This document shows, piece after piece, positions 16,532 to 25,724 of a stretch of 64,000 nt of DNA. Under the pieces are notes generated by a model. It saw only the letters and a program-made list of their open reading frames with translations, was not told the origin of the DNA and ran no database searches. The DNA comes from Paenibacillus auburnensis (GTDB taxonomy: Bacteria; Bacillota; Bacilli; Paenibacillales; Paenibacillaceae), in assembly GCF_927798115.1 (NCBI RefSeq), contig NZ_CAKMMG010000001.1:1984001-2048000 (forward strand). Reading direction: 5' to 3'. Position numbers and translations under genes: made by a program. Numbering within the stretch: the stretch's first letter is position 1; the number at the start of each line of letters is the position of its first letter.

Positions 16532-17326
16532 CTATCTGCCGTCAAGCAGATTGCCCAGCCCGCCGAGGATGCTTCCTTCTTCCTTGCGTCCGGAATTGCC
16601 TGCAGCGGACAATATGCGGTCCGCCATCCGGCTGAACGGCAGCGACTGCACCCATACCTTGCCCGGTCCGCGCAGGGTGGCGAAGAACAGGCCTTCACCG
16701 CCGAACAGCGCTGTTTTTACACCTTTAACGAATTCGATATTGTACTCCACCGATGAAGTCATAGCGACCAGACAGCCGGTATCAAGCTTAATGGTTTCGC
16801 CTGGCTGAAGGGTCCGCTCCATCACGTAACCGCCGGAATGAACGAAGGAGAGGCCATCTCCCTCGAGCTTTTGCATAATAAACCCTTCCCCCCCGAAGAA
16901 CCCTACACCCAGCTTGCGCTGGAATTCGATGCCCACAGACACCCCTTTGGCCGCACAGAGGAATGCATCCTTCTGACAGATGATTTTCCCGTTATACTGC
17001 TGCAGGTCGAGCGGGATGATTTTGCCCGGATAAGGGGCGGCAAAGGTTACACTCTTCCGTCCATACCCCCCGGTGTGAGTAAAGAGGGTCATAAAGAGAC
17101 TTTCCCCCGTCAGTATACGTTTACCCGCACCCATCAGCTTGCCCATCAGCCCGTTCCCCCGCTGGGAACCCGAGCCGTCGCCAAAAATGGTCTCCATGGT
17201 GATCTCCGGGTCCATCATCATAAAGCTGCCCGCTTCCGCAATTACACTCTCTCCGGGGTCAAGCTGCACCTCTACACACTGAATTTCTTCACCCATAATG
17301 ACATAATCGATTTCGTGAGCACTCAT
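16532..17326 (-). CDS. AIM24 / TIGR00266-family protein
   Basis: A 264-residue soluble protein of the AIM24 (TIGR00266) family: early EVQLDPGESVIAEAGSFMMM, then glycine-rich beta segments such as LFMTLFTHTGGYGRKSVTFA and KTALFGGEGLFFATLRGPG. The fold is a trimeric beta-sandwich. The bacterial function is not known; the yeast relative is mitochondrial. The length is normal. Single-gene unit with its own terminator; the start at 17326 is preceded by AGGAGG. Confidence 0.85.
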   Translation of the reverse strand: MSAHEIDYVIMGEEIQCVEVQLDPGESVIAEAGSFMMMDPEITMETIFGDGSGSQRGNGLMGKLMGAGKRILTGESLFMTLFTHTGGYGRKSVTFAAPYPGKIIPLDLQQYNGKIICQKDAFLCAAKGVSVGIEFQRKLGVGFFGGEGFIMQKLEGDGLSFVHSGGYVMERTLQPGETIKLDTGCLVAMTSSVEYNIEFVKGVKTALFGGEGLFFATLRGPGKVWVQSLPFSRMADRILSAAGNSGRKEEGSILGGLGNLLDGR

Positions 17327-17529
17327 TCCTGTTTCCTCCTAAGTGTTTTGTTGAGCACAGCTCCCAGACTTCCTGCAATTCTATGATGTTTGAATGAGAT
17401 ATATACGTTCAGTGTAGAGGGGCGGTTCCTGATTATCAATGAAAAAAGAAACAAAAAGAGGCCTGCAGGAATCTAATCCCGCTGGCCTCTCATCATGAAC
17501 CCTGTGACTGAGGGTTAACTTTGCATTAT

Positions 17530-18201
17530 TCACATTACTGTACCATCGTGCGGCTTACCCAGCTTCGGCTGAAGCTTTGGCACTTTGCTCAGCTTCGCTC
17601 TGCCGAAAGAAGTGGTAAAGGTGATTACATAACCGGCAACTACCACGGCCATCACCGTATACAGCGTCTCCTTAACCGGCATGTAGAACAGCGACAATGC
17701 CAGAACAATTACATCCATCAGGATGAATACAGTACCTACTTTAATTCCTTTCCATTCACTGATCAGCAGCGACAATATATCATCACCGCCGCTCGCCCCG
17801 CCGCCGCGCAGGACCAATCCCGCTCCTAGACCTGTCAGTACACCGGACAACAACGCCGCAAGCGGCAAGTTATCCTGCAAGTTGATCACCCATCCGGAAT
17901 AGCGTTCCATCAGTCCATAGAACAGCGTGAAGGCTCCTACGGAGATGAAGGTGTTGACCACGAACGACTTTCCTTTGAATATCACTGCGATTAGAAGTAC
18001 TGGAATGTCTAAGAGTAGTGTAGATAATGAAGGCGAAATTCCTAATACGTATTTGCCGAGTAATGCCAGGCCAACAAACCCGCCCTCGGTCAAATGATTC
18101 TGATAATTAATGTGATAATAAGTAAACGCTAATAGCAAAGTTCCGGACAAAATAACGGTGAGTCTTAGCGGCAAATTTGTGCCACTGTTGTGATTCCTCA
18201 T
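17530..18201 (-). CDS. YitT-like membrane protein lacking the C-terminal domain
   Basis: A 223-residue protein with about six transmembrane segments and the YitT-type GGFVGLALL and GGGASGGDDILSLLI motifs. Most YitT proteins are about 280 residues and end in a cytoplasmic DUF2179 domain; this one stops soon after the last helix with a short basic tail. Function unknown. The upstream region holds a 15-bp tandem repeat (18386-18415). Confidence 0.8.
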   Translation of the reverse strand: MRNHNSGTNLPLRLTVILSGTLLLAFTYYHINYQNHLTEGGFVGLALLGKYVLGISPSLSTLLLDIPVLLIAVIFKGKSFVVNTFISVGAFTLFYGLMERYSGWVINLQDNLPLAALLSGVLTGLGAGLVLRGGGASGGDDILSLLISEWKGIKVGTVFILMDVIVLALSLFYMPVKETLYTVMAVVVAGYVITFTTSFGRAKLSKVPKLQPKLGKPHDGTVM

Positions 18202-18534
18202 ACAGGTCTCCCCTTATCGTAGATGGCGGCTTAGACGTCACCGATGCCTCTACGAGGGTCATACCAGAGGAGCTATTCCTTCGCATACAATACTCCCTTC
18301 CCTTGTGAGAGGCGGCTTCGTCAATGAACAACGTACGCACATTCTACAGGGAAGCTAAGTATAAGACAGATCATAACGTTTCCAAATCGTCCTTTGGGGA
18401 ATCGTCCTTCGGGGACACATGGTATCCTGATCCTTTCTCTAATTTAATAAGTTCTGAATAGATTATACCACGCCGCAGGTACTCTCTAAACATTTTTCCA
18501 GTAAAATAGTTCACGAACTGTGTAAAATCTGTGG
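18202..18534. other. intergenic region between the YitT-like and Crp/Fnr genes, with a tandem repeat
   Basis: No gene seen. The word AATCGTCCTTTGGGG is repeated directly with one change (18386-18400 and 18401-18415). Two similar GGCGGCTT words occur near 18226 and 18312. This is the promoter region of the YitT-like gene and the downstream flank of the Crp-like gene. Confidence 0.5.
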
Positions 18535-19035
18535 TTATTCCTGATTACGGAGCAAACGGTTGACCGTTTCACGCCGGACGCCGATCAATTGCCCAATTTC
18601 TTCCTGTGTTAACAGATCTGTCAGCTGTGCGCCATACGCATATTCATTCATCCAGCGGGTCAGCAGGTCCATCCGTTCAGCCGGCGATCCAACCGTAAGA
18701 TGATCTACCCGCGTCTGCATAAAACGCACCTTTTCCTGGAGCAGTAGTGCAATCTCCATGACTTTCCCCGGATTCTCACGCAGCTCGCGGTACCATTCCG
18801 CAGCCGGAATGACATCAACCTCGCTTTTCATCATCGCGACAGCTGTTCCATGCGCCTCCTTTGGCGAAATGAGGGAATGGTGGGGAACGGTCTCGCCGGG
18901 ATACAGAAGGTTAAACAGCACCATATTCCCGTTCTCATGCAGCCTTGTTACTTTAAACAGCCCGCTTTTCACCCGATACAGATAATCGCAGCTGTCTCCC
19001 TGTCGGAACAAGGCTTCCCCTTTGTGCAGAATCAT
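18535..19035 (-). CDS. short Crp/Fnr-family transcriptional regulator
   Basis: A 166-residue protein: a cyclic-nucleotide-binding-like beta-roll (LHKGEALFRQGDSCDYLYRVKSG) followed by a Crp-type helix-turn-helix (LTQEEIGQLIGVRRETVNRLLRNQ). It is some 50 residues shorter than usual. The first strand of the roll is missing, and the protein ends right after the recognition helix. AAAGGAG before ATG 19035 supports this start. The PGETV phosphate-cassette region lacks the classic cAMP residues, so the effector is unknown. The neighbouring fru operon reads the same way, but a long hairpin terminator separates them. Confidence 0.85.
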   Translation of the reverse strand: MILHKGEALFRQGDSCDYLYRVKSGLFKVTRLHENGNMVLFNLLYPGETVPHHSLISPKEAHGTAVAMMKSEVDVIPAAEWYRELRENPGKVMEIALLLQEKVRFMQTRVDHLTVGSPAERMDLLTRWMNEYAYGAQLTDLLTQEEIGQLIGVRRETVNRLLRNQE

Positions 19036-19115
19036 CTCGCTCTCTCCTTTAGCTTCACTTTATATATATTGGTCATTATACAGAAATACGCCTGAAAAAT
19101 GCAGCAGACTACAAC

Positions 19116-19163
19116 AAAAAAACTGCGGGCAGCAGAAAGGTGTCTGATGTCCCGCAGTTTTTT
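19116..19163. terminator. bidirectional terminator after fruA
   Basis: AAAAAAACTGCGGG (19116-19129) and CCCGCAGTTTTTT (19151-19163). The stem is flanked by T runs on both strands, and it ends the fruRKA operon. Confidence 0.85.
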
Positions 19164-19179
19164 ATTGTGATTAATGAAA

Positions 19180-21102
19180 TTATTGTTTATCCTGCAGCGG
19201 CTTCTTCCATAGTCCAAATGCCAGACCGGAGATGACGGAACCGATCAGAACGGCTAGCAGGAACAGCAGCGCATTGCTGGAAAGAGCGGCGACGAAAATC
19301 CCGCCGTGAGGCGCAGGGACGTTAATATGCCAAAGCTGAGTGAGGCCGCCGGCTACGGCTGAGCCTAAGATACAGGTAGTCAGGACACGCAGCGGATCGG
19401 CTGCAGCAAAAGGAATCGCGCCTTCCGTGATAAACGATAAACCAAGCACATAGTTGGTGATACCGGATTTGCGTTCGGTTTCCGTGAATTTATTCTTGAA
19501 CAGCGTAGTTGCCAGTGCAATTGCCAGCGGAGGAACCATCCCCCCTGCCATAACGGCTGCCATCATCAATCCGTTCTCATTGCCGCTTGAGGTAAATACC
19601 CCGATTGCAAAGGTGTATGCTGCTTTATTGAAGGGACCGCCCATATCAATAGCCATCATTCCGCCAAGAACAATTCCCAAAAGGACCATGTTTCCGGTAC
19701 CCAGATTGTTAAGCGCATCAATGAGCCCTTCGTTGAGCCAGCTGAAGACTGGATCAAACAGGTAAAACATTATGGCACCAGTGATCAGCAGACCAAACAC
19801 TGGGTACAGTAGAATCGGCTTCAACCCGTCAAGGGTACGCGGCAATCCGGCAAACGCCTTGCGGAGGCCAACGATTACATAACCGGCCAGGAAACCTGCA
19901 GCCAGACCGCCGAGGAAACCGGCGTTGGAATTCAGGGCCATGATACCGCCAACCATCCCGGGCATGAGCGCCGGCCGGTCGCCGATGCTCATCGCGATAA
20001 ATCCGGCGAGAATCGGGATCAGGAAGTGGAACGCACCGTCTCCGCCGCCGATCGTCTGGAGCAGCTTCACTAGCGGATTGTCAACGCTGGCCACCTGCTC
20101 GATCAGGAAGGAGATCGCCAGCAGAATACCTCCGCCGACTACAAACGGGAGCATATGCGAAATACCGTTCATCAGGTCTTTATAGATTTTGCTGCCGATG
20201 CTGCCGGACTTCGCAGCCGCTGTGTCATCATGGCTGCTTCGTCCTTCGCTCTGGTAGATCGGAGCATCGCCTTTTACAGCCTTGCTGATCAGCTCTTCCG
20301 GCTTCCGTATGCCGTCGCTGACCGGTCTTTGCAGCACCGGCTTGCCGGCGAAGCGGGCCATCTCTACATTCTTGTCGGCGGCAATAATAACGCCGCTGGC
20401 CCGGCGGATCTCATCCGCAGTCAGCACATTCTGCGCACCTTCGGAGCCGTTGGTCTCCACTCGGATATTGACACCCATTGCCAGCGCTTTTTTCTTAAGG
20501 GCATCCTCTGCCATAAAGGTGTGGGCAATCCCGGTAGGGCAAGCTGTTACAGCGACAACGAAGCTTGAGGAAGCCGGATTTCCTGTAATTACAGAAGCTG
20601 ACTTAGCTGCTCCTGCAGCCTCGTTCTCTTGCGCTTTAGCCTCTTCTTCTGCCTGCTTGGCATCAAACAGGGCAGCAACTTCATCCGGCGTATCTGCATT
20701 CATGAGCGCTTCGATGAATTCGCTTTCAATCAGTAGCCTGGACAACGAAGCCAAGGTGCGCAGGTGCATATTTCCAGCACCATCGGGTGCTGCAATCATA
20801 AAGAACAGCTTAGCAGGTTCATCATCCAGTGAAGCAAAATCGACACCGGCACGGCTTTTGGCGAACACTACGGTTGCTTCATTGACCGCCTTTGTCTTGG
20901 CATGAGGCATTGCAATCCCTCCGCCGATCCCCGTGCTGGACTGGGCTTCGCGCGCCAGAATCTTTTCTTTGAACAGCTTCTTGTCACTGATCCGTCCGCT
21001 GGCCGCAAGACTGGCGATCAGTTCATCAATCGCCGCTTCTTTCGTTGTGGCCTGCAGGTTCATGATCATTGTATCTTTTATCATCAGGTCTGTAATTCTC
21101 AT
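19180..21102 (-). CDS. fruA: PTS fructose transporter subunit EIIABC
   Basis: A 640-residue phosphotransferase permease that imports fructose as fructose 1-phosphate. EIIA comes first with phospho-His67 (GGGIAMPHAKTKAV), then an Ala/Glu-rich linker, EIIB with phospho-Cys188 (VTACPTGIAHTFMAE), a second linker, and the EIIC membrane domain (from about residue 310, with SFITEGAIPFAAADP). Length and domain order match FruA. It starts 38 bases after fruK and is the last gene of the operon. Confidence 0.97.
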   Translation of the reverse strand: MRITDLMIKDTMIMNLQATTKEAAIDELIASLAASGRISDKKLFKEKILAREAQSSTGIGGGIAMPHAKTKAVNEATVVFAKSRAGVDFASLDDEPAKLFFMIAAPDGAGNMHLRTLASLSRLLIESEFIEALMNADTPDEVAALFDAKQAEEEAKAQENEAAGAAKSASVITGNPASSSFVVAVTACPTGIAHTFMAEDALKKKALAMGVNIRVETNGSEGAQNVLTADEIRRASGVIIAADKNVEMARFAGKPVLQRPVSDGIRKPEELISKAVKGDAPIYQSEGRSSHDDTAAAKSGSIGSKIYKDLMNGISHMLPFVVGGGILLAISFLIEQVASVDNPLVKLLQTIGGGDGAFHFLIPILAGFIAMSIGDRPALMPGMVGGIMALNSNAGFLGGLAAGFLAGYVIVGLRKAFAGLPRTLDGLKPILLYPVFGLLITGAIMFYLFDPVFSWLNEGLIDALNNLGTGNMVLLGIVLGGMMAIDMGGPFNKAAYTFAIGVFTSSGNENGLMMAAVMAGGMVPPLAIALATTLFKNKFTETERKSGITNYVLGLSFITEGAIPFAAADPLRVLTTCILGSAVAGGLTQLWHINVPAPHGGIFVAALSSNALLFLLAVLIGSVISGLAFGLWKKPLQDKQ

Positions 21103-21140
21103 GTTAATCAGCTCCCTATTTTCCTATAAATGCCGCTTGC

Positions 21141-22052
21141 TTATAACTGTGAAATTTGGATCTGCGGCCGAAGCTGCTCAATAAGCTCCCCGTCCGCCAA
21201 ATCATCAGAGAATGCAGTCGCACTTCCCGATGCAACGCCTGTGCGGAATGCCTCCAGCACATCCCCCGTCTTGGACAACGTACCCACGAACCCGGCAATC
21301 ATCGAATCCCCGGCACCTACAGAATTCTTCACCTTGCCTGCCGGCGCGTTCGCATAAAACACCCCCTGCTCTGAAATGAACAGCGCTCCTTCACCTGCCA
21401 TGGATACAAGCACATGCTGCGCACCCGATTCCAGCAGCTTGCGTCCGTAAGTGATAATTTCCGCTCTGGTGCTGATGGTCACGCCAAACAATTCGGCAAG
21501 TTCATGATGATTCGGCTTGACGAGCAGCGGACCATGGATAAGCGCCTGCTTCAAGGCCTGGCCGGTCGTATCGATGACGAATTCCGCCCCCTGCTCCTTG
21601 CATACTCCAATCAGCTTGTTATAGAAGTCTTCGCCAAGCGACGGGGGAATGCTCCCGGACATGATAACGATATCTCCGGACTTAAGATTATAAAGCTTGT
21701 TCATCAGTGCATCGGCTTCCACCATACTGATGTCCGGTCCGGCTCCGTTGATCTCGGTTTCTTCGCCGGATTTCAGCTTTATATTGATCCGGGTGTCACC
21801 ACAGACCGGAACAAAATCGCTGGAGGTGCCTTCTTCCTGCAGCCAGTCCTCAATGAACTGTCCGGTGAACCCGCCAAGGAAGCCGGTCGCCGTATTTCTA
21901 ACTTTGAGCTGATTCAGCACGCGTGATACGTTGATCCCTTTGCCTCCCGGCAGTTTCAGATCACGTGTCATACGGTTTAAGCTGCCGAGCCTCAAATCTT
22001 CAACTTCCACGATATAGTCAATGGAAGGATTGAGTGTGACTGTATATATCAT
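21141..22052 (-). CDS. fruK: 1-phosphofructokinase
   Basis: A 303-residue PfkB-family kinase that phosphorylates fructose 1-phosphate to fructose 1,6-bisphosphate. Motifs: MIYTVTLNPSIDYIVE at the start, LPGGKGINVSRVLNQL (substrate and first PfkB signature) and KNSVGAGDSMIAGFVG with the catalytic Asp. It lies 32 bases after fruR and 38 before fruA. Confidence 0.97.
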   Translation of the reverse strand: MIYTVTLNPSIDYIVEVEDLRLGSLNRMTRDLKLPGGKGINVSRVLNQLKVRNTATGFLGGFTGQFIEDWLQEEGTSSDFVPVCGDTRINIKLKSGEETEINGAGPDISMVEADALMNKLYNLKSGDIVIMSGSIPPSLGEDFYNKLIGVCKEQGAEFVIDTTGQALKQALIHGPLLVKPNHHELAELFGVTISTRAEIITYGRKLLESGAQHVLVSMAGEGALFISEQGVFYANAPAGKVKNSVGAGDSMIAGFVGTLSKTGDVLEAFRTGVASGSATAFSDDLADGELIEQLRPQIQISQL

Positions 22053-22084
22053 TTTTATCCCTCATTATTGTGGTTTACTTGATT

Positions 22085-22855
22085 TCAGACGATGGTAAAG
22101 TCTACATCCAGCGCTTCGAGCCCGCGGATAAAGCTGTCCGGCGTGTCCGAATCCAGGATGAAATGATCGATTTCCTGCAGGTCAGCCACTTTGCAAAAGG
22201 AGACCTGCCCGATTTTGCTGTGATCCGCCAGCAGAATGGCCTGCTTGGCAACGGCAATCATTTTGCGTTTCGTGGCTGCCTCCAGCATATTCGGGGTGGA
22301 AATCCCGTCGTGCAGATCAAGTCCGTTCGTACCGAGAAAGGCTTTATCCACCCGTACCATCTCCAGAGACCGTTCCGTCATCGGGCCTACAAAAGCCATT
22401 GTATCCGGCCGCAGCATGCCCCCGGTAATCGAAACTTCGATATTCCGGAAATCCTTCAGCTCGTTCAGCGCCATAATCGAATTGGTAATGACCTTAAGAT
22501 TGGAGAAGCCCTTCAGCATCTTGGCAATCTGCAGGGTCGTCGTTCCTCCATCCAGCAGGATCGCGTCGCCTTCCTGAATCAGCTCGACCGCCTTACGGGC
22601 TATCCGTAGCTTCTCCTCCTGGAACCGGTCTTCCTTGTCCGGAAATGCGGCCTCAAAGTTGACACTTTGCAGTGAAACCGCTCCGCCATGTGTCCGCTTC
22701 AGCAGCCTTGCTTCCTCCAGCTCCTTCAGATCCCTGCGAACCGTCGATTCCGAGACACCAAGCTGCTGGCTGAGCTCCTGCACGGATGCTCTCGTCTGCT
22801 GCTCCACGAACTGCACAATGCTGCGTTTTCTTTCCTCTTCAAACAGCACATCCAT
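22085..22855 (-). CDS. fruR: DeoR-family fructose operon repressor
   Basis: An approximately 256-residue DeoR-type regulator: N-terminal helix-turn-helix (ASVQELSQQLGVSESTVRRDLKELE) and a sugar-phosphate-binding domain with DGGTTTLQIAKML and DHSKIGQ. It probably represses fruRKA and responds to fructose 1-phosphate. The exact start is unclear. AAGGAG (22863-22858) is only two bases before ATG 22855 but eight before GTG 22849, which would give MLFEEERKR, the usual DeoR beginning. Three similar motifs upstream (22919-23037) are operator candidates. Confidence 0.93.
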   Translation of the reverse strand: MDVLFEEERKRSIVQFVEQQTRASVQELSQQLGVSESTVRRDLKELEEARLLKRTHGGAVSLQSVNFEAAFPDKEDRFQEEKLRIARKAVELIQEGDAILLDGGTTTLQIAKMLKGFSNLKVITNSIMALNELKDFRNIEVSITGGMLRPDTMAFVGPMTERSLEMVRVDKAFLGTNGLDLHDGISTPNMLEAATKRKMIAVAKQAILLADHSKIGQVSFCKVADLQEIDHFILDSDTPDSFIRGLEALDVDFTIV

Positions 22856-22918
22856 CACTCCTTGGATGCAGTACGCGGGCTTATATTCTGCCAGCCCTGC
22901 ATCATCTATGCTTACAAT

Positions 22919-23037
22919 TGATAATTTTGCTCATTTGCTTGGATCGTAATGACCGTTATTGATCATTTGTGCTCATTTATGATTTTAACAGCGTTTTCAA
23001 GGTCTGTAAAGCGCTTTTTTGATCACAAATGCGCATT
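22919..23037. promoter_or_regulatory. three FruR operator candidates and a cre-like site
   Basis: Three related words share one orientation: TGATAATTTTGCTCATTT (22919-22936), TGATCATTTGTGCTCATTT (22960-22978) and TGATCACAAATGCGCATT (23020-23037). They are spaced 41 and 60 bp apart, close to whole helical turns. A cre-like word TAACAGCGTTTTCA (22986-22999) matches the CcpA consensus at 12 of 14 positions. Confidence 0.55.
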
Positions 23038-23135
23038 CAGCTCTTTGCTGGAAATATCCTCCCGATTGCCTATCTCATCTAGGTAGACAATGACATATTT
23101 TATAATACATATGGCGAAAAGCGGGTGAACAGAAA

Positions 23136-23420
23136 ATGGCCTATAACAATAACGGGAACGGTGGCAGTAAGAGCAATAAGAAAAGCAGCAGTAGTTCCGC
23201 CAGCAATGGAAATCAGGTTGAATCTGCGGAACTGTCAGCTGACGATTATGAGATTATTGCTGCCGGACTTTCCGTTCTGGGAGAATTCTTCGCTTTCTTA
23301 GCACTCGTCAAGGCAAAAGAAGTTACTAAGGAAACAGGGGGGCAGGTAGATCTGGCGCCGGATCTGTTTATTCAATCACGAAAAAAGGCGATGAAACGGA
23401 AATCCCGTCCATCGCGCTGA
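23136..23420 (+). CDS. hypothetical protein, 94 aa
   Basis: Not recognised. The first 25 residues are low complexity (Asn, Gly, Ser, Lys). A central hydrophobic stretch (DDYEIIAAGLSVLGEFFAFLALVK) could be one amphipathic or membrane-associated helix. The C-terminus is strongly basic (QSRKKAMKRKSRPSR). GGGTGA lies before ATG 23136. Convergent with the stress-protein gene that follows. Confidence 0.6.
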   Translation: MAYNNNGNGGSKSNKKSSSSSASNGNQVESAELSADDYEIIAAGLSVLGEFFAFLALVKAKEVTKETGGQVDLAPDLFIQSRKKAMKRKSRPSR

Positions 23421-23457
23421 TGTTTTTTATATGCAGCCGTCTTCCCTCAAGAGCCTG

Positions 23458-23928
23458 TTAAACGGACTCCAATGGAAGGGTCTGATGCTGCTCCAATATT
23501 TCACTAACCTGCTTGCGCTGATCCTCCGGAACATTCACAATAACAAGAATGTGCTCCTGCTCCGCATGCTCCGCATACCGGGCGGCATCCTGCTTAGGAA
23601 TTCCTATACTAATCAGGCTGACAGTAAGGCCATCACCTTCCAGGTCAGCCCCTGCCAGCTTGCGCGCAGCTGGTCCTGCGGCCACAGCAGTATCATCAAT
23701 CATATCCAGCCCTACCCCAAGCTCCCGGTCGGTTCCGAACAAGCCCGAATTGCCATTTCCGCTCTCCGTTTTTCCAATACCGGTATCATGGCTGATGATC
23801 TCCAGCGTATTCTTTTGTTTCGTGACGGCTGAGATTTGCTTCGCTTTAATTCCACTTTTACGCAAGGACTCGATAGCAAGTGCAGCATCGCTCCTGTGCC
23901 CGAATATCCCTATAACCAGTGTAGTCAT
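23458..23928 (-). CDS. general stress protein (YflT/GSP17M-like)
   Basis: A 156-residue soluble protein that begins TTLVIGIFGHRSDAALAIESL, the typical start of the YflT/GSP17M heat-induced stress family. A later repeat-like half is glycine- and alanine-rich with LISIGIPKQDAARYAEH. Family members are general-stress (sigma-B) proteins of unknown biochemistry. I could not identify a clear sigma-B promoter. AGGAGGGG precedes ATG 23928. Confidence 0.7.
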   Translation of the reverse strand: MTTLVIGIFGHRSDAALAIESLRKSGIKAKQISAVTKQKNTLEIISHDTGIGKTESGNGNSGLFGTDRELGVGLDMIDDTAVAAGPAARKLAGADLEGDGLTVSLISIGIPKQDAARYAEHAEQEHILVIVNVPEDQRKQVSEILEQHQTLPLESV

Positions 23929-24125
23929 CTGCAGTCCCCTCCTATTATTGCGATATTAACCGCCTATTTTACCGCTTAAACCAGGATAGGGGGTATGGGG
24001 TGCGTAACCCGGCTGAATCAATCCCTAGCAATTCGGTTATAAAGATAGAATCGGGATTATGTTACTAGAACATCCATGATCCTAAATGATACATAATGTG
24101 TAATTAGATAATAGGAGGTGCTGCT

Positions 24126-25226
24126 ATGCTGCAAAGTAAGTATTTTCGGACCTGTCTGTCCATTATCGCCTTCTTGACGATTCTCTATCTGGGCTCCAAG
24201 GTTTTTTTTCTGTTTAATCCTGTGCTGGCGATTCTAAATCTGCTGCTGGTGCCAATGATGCTGTCGGGATTCATGTATTATCTGCTGCGGCCGCTCGTAA
24301 AGTTTCTGGAGAAGCATAATCTGAACCGGGCACTGTCTATTCTTTTAATCTATCTGGTGTTCATCGGCCTGTTCGTGCTCTTCTGGATCCTCGTCTGGCC
24401 AACGCTGCGCGAGCAGTTCCAGAATTTTATCGAGAATATGCCTAACTTTGTCCAAGGAATACAAGATCAATTCACCAAGCTGCAGAGTGATCCTACCTTC
24501 TCGCGCTTTTTCAAAGGCGATACCGATCTTTCGGTGAGAGTCTCCGAATATTTGAGCAATGGCGTCACATGGGTGACCAACTCTATGTCCAATCTTATCG
24601 GCGTCATCTCCAGTATTGTCGTCATCATAGCCACGCTGCCGGTTATTCTGTATTACATGCTCAAAGACGGGCATAAGCTGTCGCCGATTCTGCAAAGCCT
24701 GATTCCACGGAAATACCGCAAGGAAGGCCAGGATATTCTGGCGGATATCGACAGTGCGCTGAGCGGTTTTATCGTTACCCGTGTGCTGCTGAATGTTGTA
24801 CTTGGCATCATGCTGTACATCGGGTTTTTAATTATCGGGCTGCCCTATTCACTGCTGCTCGCAGTTATCTCCATACCGCTTAACTTCATTCCTTATGTTG
24901 GTTCGCTGCTTGCCGCTGTACCGGTGGTTATCGTCGGATTCATTGAATCGCCATCGATGGCGGTCTGGTCGCTCGTCATTATTGTCATTGCCCAGCAAAT
25001 TCAGGATAATGTACTTTCTCCGATCATTTACGGTAAATCGCTGGATGTGCATCCGCTGACCACGGTTGTTCTTGTACTGGTGGGTGGAGATTTCTTCGGG
25101 ATTATCGGGGTATTAATTGCTCTGCCGGTCTACATGATTGCCAAAATCATCTTTTTGCGGATCTACGAGATTGTCATTGCAGAAAGGGTGGAGGAAATTC
25201 ATATCACCCCGGAGGAGAAGCTATAG
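24126..25226 (+). CDS. AI-2E / PerM-family transporter
   Basis: A 366-residue membrane protein of the AI-2E exporter family (PF01594): about eight helices in three groups, a soluble segment at residues 80-150 and the conserved IPLNFIPYVGSLLAAVPVVIVGF near residue 255. Members export autoinducer-2 or act as Na+(Li+)/H+ antiporters or permeases of unknown cargo, so the substrate is unassigned. AGGAGGTG lies before ATG 24126, and a bidirectional terminator follows. Confidence 0.88.
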   Translation: MLQSKYFRTCLSIIAFLTILYLGSKVFFLFNPVLAILNLLLVPMMLSGFMYYLLRPLVKFLEKHNLNRALSILLIYLVFIGLFVLFWILVWPTLREQFQNFIENMPNFVQGIQDQFTKLQSDPTFSRFFKGDTDLSVRVSEYLSNGVTWVTNSMSNLIGVISSIVVIIATLPVILYYMLKDGHKLSPILQSLIPRKYRKEGQDILADIDSALSGFIVTRVLLNVVLGIMLYIGFLIIGLPYSLLLAVISIPLNFIPYVGSLLAAVPVVIVGFIESPSMAVWSLVIIVIAQQIQDNVLSPIIYGKSLDVHPLTTVVLVLVGGDFFGIIGVLIALPVYMIAKIIFLRIYEIVIAERVEEIHITPEEKL

Positions 25227-25237
25227 GAAAAATAAAA

Positions 25238-25275
25238 AAGGCTGTGCCACTCCTTCCGGAGGGCACGGCCTTTTG
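25238..25275. terminator. bidirectional terminator between two convergent genes
   Basis: AAGGCTGTGCC (25238-25248) and GGCACGGCCTT (25262-25272), with T runs on both strands. It serves the AI-2E-family gene on the left and the minus-strand hypothetical on the right. Confidence 0.85.
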
Positions 25276-25288
25276 TTAGGGGATCTGC

Positions 25289-25693
25289 TCAGCCCCGCAG
25301 GGAACGGACCACAAATAGATGTGAGCCTTTCATCAGGTTCTGTCCGTCCTGGAGGGTAACCGAGCCTTTGGTATGCGAGATGATTACCGAATTAAACGCG
25401 ATCAGCTGATCACCTCTCCAGACGGTTACCGCTGATTTAAAATAAACTGCATTGTCAAACTGCTGCCGTTCTCTCATGACGTATCCGACGGAGTGTAGAA
25501 CCGGGGGCAAAGCTCTCTCTTTGGGAGCGAGTGCCTTTATGAACACAATGTCACGAAAAGGTACAGCAATTTCCTGATGGCCGATAACAGCCACCGAAGC
25601 CGCAGGGTCCCATTTGCGCAGCACGCCCTTCATGATCGTATACGGCGGTTCGCCGCAATACATAATGACAGGTCTGCCTACCCAATGCTTCAT
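25289..25693 (-). CDS. hypothetical protein, 134 aa
   Basis: Not recognised. A predicted beta-rich soluble protein (MKHWVGRPVIMYCGEPPYT at the start) with no signal or membrane segment. GGGGGTG precedes ATG 25693. It lies 31 bases after ung on the same strand and may be co-transcribed with it. Confidence 0.65.
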   Translation of the reverse strand: MKHWVGRPVIMYCGEPPYTIMKGVLRKWDPAASVAVIGHQEIAVPFRDIVFIKALAPKERALPPVLHSVGYVMRERQQFDNAVYFKSAVTVWRGDQLIAFNSVIISHTKGSVTLQDGQNLMKGSHLFVVRSLRG

Positions 25694-25724
25694 TGCTACA
25701 CCCCCTTCGCTGTGTCCTAGCTAC

